64,000 nucleotides of DNA from Sipunculus nudus (GCA_026874595.1 CM049318.1:19939456-20003455), one strand, 5' to 3'. Counted from the stretch's first letter, positions 1 to 11,652 are shown. The notes: generated from the letters alone by a model not told the origin. Program-made: numbers and translations.

Positions 1-915
1 ATACATTGTCTGTAAGCAGGGAGATATTGAATATTGAGGAACATCTTGCATGCCTGTCCTCTCAACGTGTGTAGCAAAATGGACCCGAATAAAGTTAATG
101 ACGTGATTAATTGACGAGGCTTTTTCTGGAAGTTTCTTTGCAGGGAACTTATGTACTAATGAAGTTACGGTTTCTACGTTCAGGATTTTAGTCCCGGGCG
201 TATTCTGCGATTCTTGTATCCATTCTTGTGCCTGCGTAAAGATGTCTTTCATCATTACTGTTGGGTGAAAATCCATGAATGCTATGGCATAAGAGCTCCG
301 GTCACCACGTTCCTCTGGCTCGGCAAAAGGCTTCTTTTTACAAAAGATGCGCAAGAACCGGACCTGGTGTCTAGACGCAAATGTATGAAAGCGTGTCTGA
401 TCTGGACCAGATTCTTTCGTGTCTAACCAATATGTACACGTTTGAACATTCAAAATATTTTCAGGGATCACTTTGCTTCTCTTATTGAACCACTGAATTG
501 CGACATTTAAGGGCTCTGAGAACACCTTTTTGTTGAACAAGGACCCCTCTTTCCAGATACGGGGCGAGATGTTGACACAGTACAGGAGCTCGATTTCAGT
601 TGCACGATCCTCGGGACGTCGTTTGTACCAGACCCGGAGCGCCTGCACCGCAAAGCCATGTATTGTGCCGCCTTTGAAAGAGTCTAAATCTATATGGAAG
701 TCACTTCTGTTACTCTCAATATATTTCATGTCTCGCACATCGTAGAAAATAATCGTCTCACAAGAGACAACCTTAAACTCGACATGGTCCGTCAACCACT
801 GATTAGCCTTGTATATCAAATTGTTGAAAGATTCGCACTCATTTTCATTTATATTCTTAGGCAGAAAGTCTGCAAACATCAACTCCCCCTGCTCACCAGT
901 TCCTGCTGAGGCCAT
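1..915 (-). CDS. Unrecognised protein with internal ~95-residue repeats; 3' part outside the window
   Basis: Reading the minus strand from ATG at 915-913 gives 305 consecutive sense codons to base 1, with no stop, so the gene continues past the left edge. An in-frame TGA lies eight to nine codons upstream of the ATG, and the start has a favourable context (A at -3 two bases off, G at +4). The frame is clearly more GC-rich than the flanks and codon-balanced. No signal peptide or membrane segment is visible, so the product is probably cytosolic. Three repeats can be seen: a Trp-centred start (AxQW at W40, AIQW at W142, AQEW at W232), then 10-17 residues later a V/L-x-V/S-x-E/Q-T block (T54, T159, T249), then an LRV/LRI/IRV block (residues 93-95, 188-190, 276-278). 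I do not recognise the family. It may be single-exon over this stretch. Confidence 0.85.
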   Translation of the reverse strand, partial: MASAGTGEQGELMFADFLPKNINENECESFNNLIYKANQWLTDHVEFKVVSCETIIFYDVRDMKYIESNRSDFHIDLDSFKGGTIHGFAVQALRVWYKRRPEDRATEIELLYCVNISPRIWKEGSLFNKKVFSEPLNVAIQWFNKRSKVIPENILNVQTCTYWLDTKESGPDQTRFHTFASRHQVRFLRIFCKKKPFAEPEERGDRSSYAIAFMDFHPTVMMKDIFTQAQEWIQESQNTPGTKILNVETVTSLVHKFPAKKLPEKASSINHVINFIRVHFATHVERTGMQDVPQYSISPCLQTMY

Positions 916-972
916 GATATATTTCTGTAGTACCGGTCAATGGGTCTTCCTTGCAGTACCTGGGCGTGTTTT
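916..972 (-). other. Probable 5' leader of the gene at 1-915, with candidate splice acceptor
   Basis: On the minus strand a pyrimidine-rich tract ending in TTTTGCAG lies at 973-980, just ahead of this leader. An upstream non-coding exon spliced at 972 is therefore plausible. An in-frame TGA in the leader makes the ATG at 915 the first usable start. Confidence 0.35.
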
Positions 973-1106
973 CTGCAAAAGAATTTAATAACCAGCTTGA
1001 AAAAGACGTAATTACTAGCACGACCGTATATAATAGATATTTTACACGATAATGCTATCATTGCAAGATGAAGATCAAGCGGCGGGGGTTATGCTTTTGC
1101 CGGCGC

Positions 1107-1288
1107 TGACTTGTTTGTCTGTCTGTCTGTTTTTTGTCTGTTAGCAAAATTACACAAAAGAGTTATTAAAAAAGTTATTACTGGATTTTAATAAAATTTT
1201 CAGGATAGCTCGTTATTGATATAATGAACAATTGTTTATATTTTGGGGGTGATCCGGATCACCATCTGGATCCAGGAATTTTGTAAAG
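1107..1288. repeat. Widespread GTCTGT / GATCCGGATC repeat box
   Basis: A run of GTCTGT units is followed by TTAGCAAAAT, a TGGATTTTAATAAAATTTTCAGG-like stretch, then GGTGATCCGGATCACC and CTGGATCCAGG, both near-palindromic. From memory, very similar boxes occur interspersed in many unrelated genomes. I cannot verify that here and do not know its class. Confidence 0.45.
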
Positions 1289-3216
1289 GAAAAAAAAACT
1301 GCATTTCGGACATTTATAATAAATACAAAAAACGATATGGCTTTACGTTCTAACACAAACATAAGTTCCTGCTCATCTAATAAATTCAGTGAATACTAAT
1401 ATTTGGAGTCACTGACTAAAGCAGAAGTCCCTCGGCTAAGTACAAAAGGAAACATTGGGATGCTTTGTAAATGTTAATCACTCTACTATTCTATCAGTCA
1501 TATTATAAAGCATAATGAAATTAGCTGCACAATATACTTTTATGGAAAATTATAGGGAGGGTCCTGGCAAACTTGGAGACCAGATAAAAGATGACCGTCA
1601 GTTCATGCATATGCAGTCAACAGATTAACGTTCGGCCACTTCGGCAGCACACTACATTATGTACGGTTAAATGTGAAATTATGGATAAATGTTAAACAGT
1701 TTTGGTTGGGAAAAATTTCCAGTAATCTATATTGGGCATGTGGTCGTTTTACACAGACATTAAACAGATGGCATATTTAGTTATGCAGGTTTACATTCAG
1801 CATATCCTAGCATACAAGAATATTAATGTAACTATGGTAATTAACTCTGTAATTAACTGATGCCTGTTTTTGTTGGCATATTGAGTAGATCCAGTCATTT
1901 TTCTGTGTTTTGATGCTGCACCATACCCTAATTGATCAGTAGAAATTATGAACCTTTTTATATATGTTTCCTTGAGCGTAAGTTTAGTTTTGACAGAAAG
2001 CTAGGTAGAATGTTAAAAAAACCTAGAAACAAACATTTTATAGCACAAATAAACCTTTAAAAAAATATCAGATGCCATAAATAAACAAACCGAACTGACT
2101 CCCTGCACCATCAATAATCCTTGAACCAAAAATTAACATTAAACGTTAAAGAAACGTCTGTTTCTTAGTAGAAAAAAATGATTCAGTACTTTAATAATAA
2201 ATCTATGATATAATACTATATTTCTTTGTTATCACATCTGCGTTCCTTAACCAGATAAACTCTTATAATACATGAGACACAAGGCAGGTTTAACATACCA
2301 TGATATTGTGTTCACTCTGGTTCTGGGCCTTTCACATGCACGTCATATGATACCTGTGGTAGTTTACACAGTAACCAACTGCTTATTCTGCACATGAAAT
2401 CCCGGTCCTGTTTCAACGAACTGTATAAAGATGATTTATGCCTTTATTAGCATGGAATCTGTTTTATACCTATCGTATGCAGATAAACTTGTGACTCTTA
2501 GTGTGTGCATGAGTGACTTCACGAGTGTCTGCCAGAACATTTAAGGTGTGAAATAATTTTTTTAAAGTATTTTCAGTGTAGAGCCAGTCCACGAGCATCG
2601 TGTTATTTATTAGGGTGGATATGGTTCAAGACTCCAGATCTTTTCGTATGTCAAAACAACTTGGTTAAATCAATACGCATTAGTAGTTGTCTTTTATATT
2701 CTGCATTAATTCAGTCGTCGCATGACTGTACGCACAGTATGCCTTTAATATGTAGTTATTTTAGTCTTATACTTCTCCCACGTCCGCGTGTTTAAGTGAG
2801 ATCACGAGTGAATGATGTAATGTAGCTGAGCAGGGGCGGACTTAGCGATCCATCAACTAGGGAAACATGGGGAATTGTAACAGTGTTTAATAGGGAAAAG
2901 CAGAGTCTGATTTTGCGCATTTTTGTACAATTTTTAACTCCGCCAAGAGATCTTTTCATTACTTCTGCATGAGACAGTCATGTATAAAGTTTACTGTCAT
3001 TCAAGGAATGATCTGAGATAACAAGGGAACAAATAGTCCCCCGAGATGTGTTTAACTAGGCAATTGTGGAATCAGTGATACCCAAATGCCACAGAACCAA
3101 TTTTTAAATTCGAAATACTTGCAAAATGTAAACTGGATTAAAAAAAAAAGAAAATGCATGATTAGCTCGTTGTCCAGCAGGAGATGGAGTAGAGAAGAAA
3201 TGTATATATTCATATA
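1289..3216. other. Non-coding, no gene seen
   Basis: AT-rich sequence without a convincing open frame on either strand. A phrase at 2831-2845 (AGGGGCGGACTTAG) recurs at about 43216 and, slightly changed, at about 10953. It may be the edge of an interspersed repeat. Confidence 0.5.
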
Positions 3217-3370
3217 CAGTAAAACCTCGTTTAGCGCCCACCTCAAAACCACGACCACTTTTTAGGGTCCAAATTCTTTTTCAGTCTAAATATAGGACGT
3301 AGCATAGACGACCACCTCGCAAATGCGACCACTTTGTCAAGATGGTGGTCGTAATTTTGAGGTTTTACTG
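3217..3370. mobile_element. 154-bp MITE with CAGTAAAACCTC terminal inverted repeats
   Basis: The left end CAGTAAAACCTC is the exact reverse complement of the right end GAGGTTTTACTG, and imperfect complementarity (ACCACGACCAC / GTGGTCG) continues inward. TA lies outside the left end but the right flank reads AA, so a TA target duplication is only half preserved. The CAGT ends suggest a Tc1/mariner- or pogo-type non-autonomous element. Degenerate 81-bp relatives lie at 33120-33200 and 33257-33337. Confidence 0.7.
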
Positions 3371-3380
3371 AAGGATTTTC

Positions 3381-3385
<5 letters not shown>

Positions 3386-3472
<87 letters not shown>
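3386..3472. repeat. Compound (TA)n(GA)n microsatellite
   Basis: About 53 bp of TA repeat run directly into about 34 bp of GA repeat, starting 15 bp from the MITE end. Confidence 0.95.
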
Positions 3473-3476
<4 letters not shown>

Positions 3477-3590
3477 GGAGAGAGAGAGAGAGACGTGGGC
3501 TTTGAATATTAAAAGAGCATATAATGCTAAATAATAATGATCTGCTTGCTGAAATTTACCAATGACACACACGGGGGGGATACAGGATTT

Positions 3591-3592
<2 letters not shown>

Positions 3593-3634
<42 letters not shown>

Positions 3635-3648
3635 AGAGGGAGAGAGAG
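3593..3648. repeat. (AG)n microsatellite
   Basis: About 56 bp of AG repeat with a few GGG interruptions near its right end. Long frames across it are repeat translations, not genes. Confidence 0.95.
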
Positions 3649-4339
3649 CGGCGGAAGAGACTCGGCTCAGCAGTCAGTATCATGTGATAAGAAAACGAAA
3701 TTGTGCCGTAAATGTTAATAGACTTTATACAGAACTCTCGCATGCAATTTTATAGGGAAATAAACAGCACCAGACGCAAACTTCGGCGCCACTTATTTTT
3801 TTAAGTGTATATTTTTATATTTCTCAGATTTTCTCAGAGGGTTATGGCGCGCCTCCTCTAAATTCGCCTCTGAGATATGATAATTAATTCTCCATATACT
3901 TGAAAATCAATTATTCTGGTGCCACTGACTAGCGAAGCATTGAAGATATATCTCCAGAGGCTACCTATGAATCGGATAAGTATCGGATAGGATTCGCTGC
4001 TCCTGTTTTTCCTGGATATACTTCAAAGGAAGACCTTGATGTTATTAATCTATGCCCTTGTTTCAATTCTTTAAAATATTTTTTAAAGTTTTGTTCTATA
4101 TAATAACAATGTAAGAAATTAAGCGACATATCTTTTGTATTTTTCTAGCAAGCTAGCAGTCACTCACGTGTCTTGATCGGTCAGTTTATCGCCTGCTGTC
4201 ATCATATTTGTTTATTCTCAGAGTCCTATCAATGAACTTTATATGACATTAAAAGCATATTCAATCAATGAATAATCATGAGCAGAGCAGTTGCGAGCAA
4301 CCAATCAAATTACCGTCGGCAAAGTTAACAGTCAATCAC

Positions 4340-4720
4340 TCGACAAGTGCAAAATTTGCATAATTTGGGCAACTCTCCCAAAATGAACACTAGTAGTCTG
4401 TATGAGTACCCGTATCGGCATGTGTTCAGGGATATTTGTATACAAAGGAGACAGTATAAAAAGTTCTAGGCGAAAGGTTGCAGGGGCCACCGAAGATATA
4501 ATAATGTTTTTTTCTGGAATATTAATGTTTAAATTCGTATGAGACAAATAATCCAAAATATGGCAAAACACTTCACAACGATATATTAATCACCGGAGAA
4601 CAGAATTTAGCAATCCCATTTGTTGACGTCAGCCAATGTCATACGTCATCGACTTTTGTGACGTCCCTGTTGTCTTGTAAACCGCTCTCGCAACCATTGG
4701 CTTGGAAAGCCTTCTGTTTA
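4340..4720. repeat. Diverged interspersed repeat with CRE-like TGACGTCA sites
   Basis: Shares ordered blocks with 44500-44930: a GCAGG-GCC/GCT block, ATCCAAAATATGxCAAAACA, then TGACGTCAG and TGTGACGTC. Minus-strand frames in both also share a peptide pattern (APAxF...PLY/LHLYxxIPE). This suggests two old copies of one element. Confidence 0.45.
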
Positions 4721-5555
4721 GGAGTGTTTTGGGGGTTCATTATCACAGTTGGATGAAAAGGGTGGAGCAAAGGTGCTGTTGTGGTTAGGTTAATTATTTA
4801 TGTGGCCTATACAAAAAAATAGGATGAGGAAGTTATGAAACTAACACGCAGTTTTATGATATGTGTGTGTTTTTCAAGCAAGTGTAATCTCCTTGGTTAA
4901 GGTAGAACAGCCGTTGGACTGTTGTTAACCTCTGTTGATCATTGTATATCATGTTTTTGAAGGCCCAGTTTATAGGATATGTCATATTACTAAGTAACTA
5001 TAGTTAACTATTAAAGTTAGTACAAATATCAATAAGGTTACAAAACTACTGCAATGTGCTCACATTTAATGTATGTGTCACATTACAAAAGTTAATAAAA
5101 TTACAAAGTTACGTTATTATGCTCACTTGTAATAAATCATAACTTGCTCGAGTTATTTGAGAAGAAAAAGTATGTAATATTCATTAAAATGTTAAAGTCA
5201 CAAAGTTTTATATCTGAGATAGTAATTTGAATGGTGCAGAAGTTGAATGACAGCGGCACCCTGTGCACGTAATGAAAGTGTAAACCGTGCAGTGAGAAAA
5301 TACATTGGCTTCATCTCCATTTCTACTCCTAGCAGGACAAGAACACACACGCAGATGGCTTGCCGCTCTCCGTTCATGCACGAACTGTACCAGGAAGTAA
5401 CTCTAGTATTTTTGGTAACGTCACCTATAAATATCATGGTGGCTTGCGTTCAAATTGTCACGAAGGAACTGGACCGTTAACACTCTATATATCAAGGAGT
5501 TCATGTAACCTTGCAGTTACCAAATATAAGGACCAAAAAAGGTTGAAGCTCCGCT

Positions 5556-5559
5556 CATA

Positions 5560-5619
<60 letters not shown>
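5556..5619. repeat. (AT)n(GT)n microsatellite
   Basis: An AT tract interrupted by one ACATAT passes into 14 or so GT units. Confidence 0.95.
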
Positions 5620-7262
5620 ACATATTTCAAATATAATACAATTAAGTATACGGTTTTCAAAAATGTGGTATTATGTTTCCCGTATAGGTGACTCCATTAC
5701 AAGTTTTGATATATAATATTTCATAGTAAACTCAGAAATGGCACCAAATTGTGTTAATCTAATTTTTAATATACATGTATACTTCATTTAAAATATATAA
5801 ATATTATTCTCTGAATAGCAAGGGGTTGATTATATTAACCATTCTCCCTTTGCTTAAAGATGTGGGCGGGGGGGGGGGGGATATATAACCACAGCCCCCT
5901 CCGTGTATTGACGCCATATGAGACCAGCTTTGGTCCAATACCCAAACGCCATATTCAATGCCGTTCGCTTCGGGGGGATAAATGGCAGCTTGTTTCCTTT
6001 AATGTATATCTGATAAAAACTATAAATTTGCACTAAGAGAGATCTCTGCCAAGGTAGCTCGTTACCGGCAAAAAGCATTGTTGGAAATTTGTAATAAACA
6101 CAGCAGGACCGTCATTTAATGTTATATGATACACTGACACATTTTGTGGCAACAAAGTTACCAATAAATGTGAGAAAGGCAACATTTGGGCGATAATACC
6201 AGATCTCCTTTATGAAATTACACCTGCTCCTTCTAACATTCTTAAATCGCGGACTGCTTGCGATCTTCAATTTTCAATATTGATATATATTCCAATACAC
6301 AACCAACCTTGGGAATACCACATCCGTCTATTTATCACGCTTTGCTGAAACGAAACTTGTAAAATATGAACTGTCACATATAATAACAATTCGAAACCTT
6401 ATGCTTACTCGTAGACCATTTATTCCATGCTGTGTTAATTATATTTCGAAGATTTGTTGAAGTCAAGAGTTTATATTGGGATAGCGCTTTTTCCAATTAT
6501 CATATCGTGTGCTTTCTTGTCCCGGAAAACCAGACCTGTCCAACTGAAGAGCATTTGGCCAGCAGCAGGTTAACAATAAATATCACATACCTAAAACACC
6601 TCTCCACGAGCATGCGCACTCCACGTAATAATGTGTCTGTTGCGCTTCTGGTCACATCTTCCGCATTCCTCCGGTTTGTCGATTAAATCGCAAACATGCA
6701 AGTGGCCATAATAGGGACCACACCTGTGAATATTTTTTTGTTCTTTAAATGTGTGATATGGTTGTCATTTTTTTGTTTTTTTGTTTTTTTGGTTTAATTT
6801 TTGTTTCGGTGTACAAGCCCCGAACACCTAGCGCCAGTTGTTGCCGACGTATGTCGCCATTGTGGCACGAATGGTTGATCGCTTCAACATATCACTGATA
6901 TAATCCCTCTGATGCTTGAAGGTTCGGTTATCGTACTAGTACGTCGGTTTGTTTATATGCATTGATTAATGCATCAATAACATAGATTTGGACCTCGTAT
7001 TTGGATATTACTAAGATACATGTAGTTTTATTCATTCCTGACTGAAAGTTTGGTGTTCACCGTGTCAGAAATTTTGAGCTGTATAGACGTGTTGTCCCAA
7101 GGGTGCTTCCTGTGACTAATAAACAATTAACGAGTTTATAGATTAAATAGACGTCCATAACTTTTAATCAAATCACGCATCCCACCCTTTATAAAAAATA
7201 TAAACAAAAAATTGATATTTTGCCCGATAATGGGTTAAGTGTATGTAACAGTTATTGGTAAT

Positions 7263-7268
7263 TTTATT
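7263..7268 (-). promoter_or_regulatory. Candidate poly(A) signal of lectin-like gene A1
   Basis: AATAAA on the minus strand about 45 bases after the A1 stop codon. Copy B reads AATATA at the same place. Further candidates shared by both copies are ATTAAA at 7163-7168 and AATAAA at 7027-7032. Confidence 0.4.
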
Positions 7269-7312
7269 GTCGAATGTGTCGAATATTGTTGAATACTGGT
7301 TTTTGTTTCCTT

Positions 7313-8179
7313 TTAATGAAATCCCATGTTTGACTTCATAACTTTAAAGTTGTCCACAAAGGTGTGTATATCCAGGAGAATAATAAGGACAAAGACAACA
7401 ACGATGATGATAACAGTGGCGCCACCTATGACCTGAGAGCTAAACCGGAAGTCTGATGACGTCATATAATGCAGCTTTATATCTTTTGGTTCATGGCTTT
7501 CCTCAATAGACGTTGTTGGCTGAGAGACATCATTTTCAGGTCCTATGCTGCCTCTTGGGACAGTAGTTGGCGCGACAGTTTCTGAAAGCATTTACTTTAT
7601 TAAATAAAAAATTCAGTTCCCCTTTTATAACATAATGCCTGGTGAGGATGTTCATTAGAGCTATGTTATAGGATCTTTACAACATTCTCTTCATTATAAT
7701 TACAATAAACGACTTGAAAAAGAAAGTTCAATTCAATATTTTTCCTTAAATTAAATTCACTATAAATAAAATATGATAATAATTTCAAATTATTCAAATC
7801 TCTGTCTCTGACCTACATATAAATGTTTAGGAATACAAACCAGATGAGGCCTTATTTTAAAATCATTTAAATTTGAGCTATATTTGAAGCTAATTGCTTT
7901 TATAACTAAGGAATGAAAAAGGAAACGTGCACATCAGTTTCAGTCCCCATGAAATTAAATCCAATAAAAACAATCTATTTTTAAAATATCTCTCCCTCCC
8001 TCTGACCAGCAAATAAACTACCAGTTACCTTCAGTTGTGGAATTCCCAAAAATACCTGGTAACGTTTCACTCTCAAGTGCAGTGCAGTTCTCAACCGTGA
8101 TGTTGACAGCTGTTCAAAGTATAAAAAGGAGTAATAATGTCAATATATCTGTCTGTCTATCGATCTATCTATCTATCTA

Positions 8180-8228
<49 letters not shown>

Positions 8229-11200
8229 TTAATTATTTTTCAAAGTTTTGTATTTATATCTTAAGAATTTTCTATGTACAGTTAATCCCCTTTATGCCAG
8301 ATGGTCACGGGACAGGACGATTTATCCGTTAAAGCAGGATGTCCGCCCGCCCAAAAGGAGGACGGGTTTTTAGCGACGGACAAATACAACAATGATAAAC
8401 TGCAATTACTTTTTTAATTTAAATTATCAGATTGCACATGGATTATAAAGTCTTTAACCTCATTATTCAGATATTATATTATCCAATATTGACTGAGACA
8501 TACTCGTAGATACGAATGTGTTGTTATACTCGCATCTGATATGTCCGTCAAATTCTAATTTTCCTAATCGTGAAAGAATTATATATTAACTAAAACGATT
8601 TCTAACATGTCTCGTCATTTCTTAATATTTCATTTACATTTTCAACATTCTTTTCGATGGCAGAGTTATCAATGACGAATAAATTAAAGGTGTGTTCTAC
8701 ATCCCGTATGGCTCGTATGCACGATCACAACATCATCCATCCTGTAAAAATTTCATGTAAAGGTACTGACACGTGAACAACTCCAAGGAACTACAAGTTC
8801 ATCAGTTGAAGCAGTGAATGACCATAATAATCACCAAACAGTAAACCGATTCGATTAAAAAAAAGTTTTAATTAGTTTGAAACTAACTAGAAGCAGAATA
8901 TAATGCCAATTACAGAGTATTTATCCTACAAAGAGCCAAAAACGCCGTTTGTATGTCCGTTAGTATAGCTAATTTTTAATGTTTGGACGAAGAAAAATAT
9001 ATCTTGTTCTGAATTGAGGTATGTCCGCCCAAAAGGGGTTCTTAAAGTTGTAAAACGTTTAGGCATACGATAGTATAATAATCTGACAGTGATCAGGTCT
9101 GAACAACTTTTTTTAGCCTTTTATAGCGGTTATATTCAAATGCGCAGTAACCAATTGACAAAAAAATGTCTCTCACAACCAGAGTCTTCGTGAGCTCTAT
9201 TATTTTAGGCCATGACACAATGGTTTATGTCATTTAATATGTCCTTTAAATGTGTCCTATATGAGGAACTTTGATATTAGATTGTTACACGAAAGCCATC
9301 CGTTACGTGGGTTGTCCGACCTAGAGGATTGTCCATAGCCCGGGGCTTCACTGTAATTGGCGAAAAAATAAAACAAAACTCTCTTTCATATACGGTTAAA
9401 GATAAAATTCATGGGACAGTCCAGTAGCGATGAATATTGAGCTAGTGTAGATGGTTTTCAATTAATTTCATGTAGTTTTATTTTCTTCCACACACTGTTA
9501 GCTTTCCAAGATATGCTTTATAAACTTTTGATTATGATGTTTTTTTTATTTATTGAAATGGTTACATTCTTTACTGGGGTGTTGCACCTAATTTTTTTTT
9601 CAGAAAGCAACCAACCTGTGCTGACAGAAATATAAAATTACCACTTTTCCCCAATATTTAATATGATAAATTCTGTTTAATATAAATTGAAATTATAATA
9701 TTGTAAGCACTTGAGACCCATTAATGGTTTCGCATTATCTTTTAATTTGTTCTTTACATTTATTTTTGTAGTGTTCAGTAACGGACTATTGTCATGTTTC
9801 TGAACATACACCAGTCCGCATCTGTATATTGACCTGACGGTCAGAGGTCATAAGTTACATCCGGTACAGAATAAAGTGTTACAATTATATTGAAACTAGT
9901 AAGGGTCTATTTGGCCTTTGTTACCTTCATAATACTGGCAAACAAAAAACAGCTGTTTATCACATTTCAAGTTGTTCCAGCGGTAGCCATCTTGGAGTCT
10001 GACACAGTGTTCTTTGTCCAGTCTCAGGTAGTCAACCAACTGACCCCAAACAAATGGCCCGTCTATCCAGGTGTAGTTACTCATATTTGCCGGGTCTTTA
10101 TACATGCCCAACCAATATTCATTACTGAGGATAAAGAACATATGATTACTCGGTAGTATGAAATATATTTATTAATGACAAGTATACGCATGTGAGACAT
10201 AGGCAAAGCGTTCTCCTGGGCCAGTTCTTAAAGCGGTATATTAATTTGGCCCGAGGTCCACTTCTAGGGCTGTAGAATCATTATGTTGCATGTTGTGTTT
10301 GTTGTGTTCTTGTTTGCACTAATCCACAGAATAAGTTTAGGAGTTGACTTTGTATGCGACAACGGAAAGAAACTCTTGCGTGACTGGGCTCTCGAATATG
10401 TATGATGACTGATTAAAGTTGGTTCACATATAACTGAGTCTGTTATGCAACAGTATTCCCAGTTGCATCACCTGTTATTCTGGTGGACTGGTTCCGACTC
10501 AAATATGTATATATATGAGAAAAATAAACATTTCGTTTACCCCGGGAAGTTGACAATAGTTTGTTGTACATTTCATGTGACATTAATGATTAGATTAATA
10601 GATAATAATGATAAATCAATGCCACGAACTGTGGAATATCAAACTTACTCAGTATATCATATTAATTTACATCAATCATTCAACTTTTCTGCAACAACTC
10701 CCTCTTAAATATCTCAATACTAGAAGTGACAAAAGAAAGTTATCTTACAAGAACTCTTCGCGCGTAATCAACCAAGACCGCGTGAGCGCCCATGACAATC
10801 GGCATGAAAATGCATGTTGGAGTTGGAACCAGTCAACCTTGAGTACTGATGATGGCGTTATGCGCCAGTCCCTATGATTGGACGAAGGCCATTATAGTCA
10901 GTGAATAATAGAGCGGGTAGCCAGTCTTCTCGTGATTGCTAATCACAAGGCGGACTTAGAGGGGCCTATAAGCGCGCGTCCCTCTTTTCGACATAAACAT
11001 ATGGGAATTAGAATAATATAATCTTGTTATAAAAAAAGGTTAGCGCCGTACTCGCAATGTTTTCATCCCTACACTTCTGGATGGGAAAGTCTACAATCAC
11101 TCTAAGTACACTGTTTAACACGTGCCAGAGTGCTGTACCCCACTTTTCTCAGATCTTGTATCCGAAGCTGATTGTTCAATTCATCATCAGTCTTTATCAT

Positions 11201-11652
11201 AATAGAAATGTTTCTTGACGGAATATTATTCTCAAAGATATCAGTTTCGCATTTTTACGTATACCAGTTACTCATTGTATTTTCTGTTTATGTATTAATT
11301 TAATTTTTTTTAAAATAAATAAAATAAAATAATGAAAAAAGTAGGAATCTCATAAACTTGCAGTGTCTTGATCTGATCATTTTACAAATTACAAAATAAT
11401 GTGGAAGGTTTGAACGAAAGTCATGAATTTTTATATATCACTGTACCTGGAATTGCTGATGGACTGTCTAAGAAATTCATTTCCTGCCTCTGATTTTACC
11501 GTTGCCAGAACCCCCTGTTCATCTAAGCAGTATCTCCTAGCGCCTTCCCAGTCACGTGGTATATCATATGACCGGAAAGATTTCCGATAAAGTGAAATCC
11601 CCAAAACACTGATAAACAGAGAAAAAAACGTAACTCCATATTTCATCATCAT
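7313..11652 (-). CDS. C-type-lectin-like type I membrane protein A1 (type 1 gene, copy A)
   Basis: Four exons: 11447-11652, 9925-10124, 8029-8109, 7313-7581. All introns are GT-AG and phases 2-1-1 match exactly, giving 251 residues. Residues 1-20 are a signal peptide. The CTLD spans about 25-135, with four Cys (42, 109, 123, 131) in the short-form pattern, YWLG near 72, WIDG at 88-91, WNN at 118-120 and FVC. There is no EPN/QPD triplet and WNN replaces WND, so Ca2+-dependent sugar binding is unlikely (family knowledge). N-glycosylation sites are N85 in the domain and N138, N143, N158 in the stalk. A Thr/Pro stalk leads to a membrane helix (about 213-232) and a 19-residue tail with no ITIM. 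Likely a cell-surface recognition protein. The start is the first of three ATGs, aligned with B1. Confidence 0.85.
8148..8227. repeat. (TCTG/TCTA)n(TA)n microsatellite in A1 intron 2
   Basis: Lies about 40-120 bases before the exon 3 acceptor in transcript orientation, and is conserved at 40429-40504 in copy B with a slightly shorter TA tract. Confidence 0.9.
8279..9353. mobile_element. 1.07-kb non-autonomous TIR element in A1 intron 2
   Basis: Left end CAGTTAATCCCC and right end GGGGCTTCACTG are imperfect inverted repeats, each flanked by TA (8277-8278 and 9354-9355), as for Tc1/mariner/pogo-type insertions. Subterminal GTCCGCCC and GTTGTCCG phrases occur. I see no transposase frame, so it is non-autonomous. 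It is present at the same site in copy B, so it predates the duplication. Confidence 0.65.

Larger units (their letters stand above)
3649..6570. other. Non-coding left flank of duplication copy A
   Basis: No supported gene. It holds a diverged interspersed repeat (about 4340-4720), a TA/GT microsatellite (5556-5619) and a G homopolymer (about 5867-5880). Similarity to copy B starts abruptly at 6571, and no repeat shared by the two left breakpoints is visible. Confidence 0.5.

Noticed and set aside
3243-3743. 166-codon minus-strand frame and its plus-strand shadow across the TA/GA tracts
   Set aside because: The peptide is Ser-Leu and Ile-Tyr repeats made by microsatellites; there is no gene-like sequence outside them.
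9890-10156. Plus-strand frames opposite the CTLD exons (also 42163, 27838, 62948)
   Set aside because: Antisense shadows of lectin exons; the minus strand has the conserved domain and splice sites.
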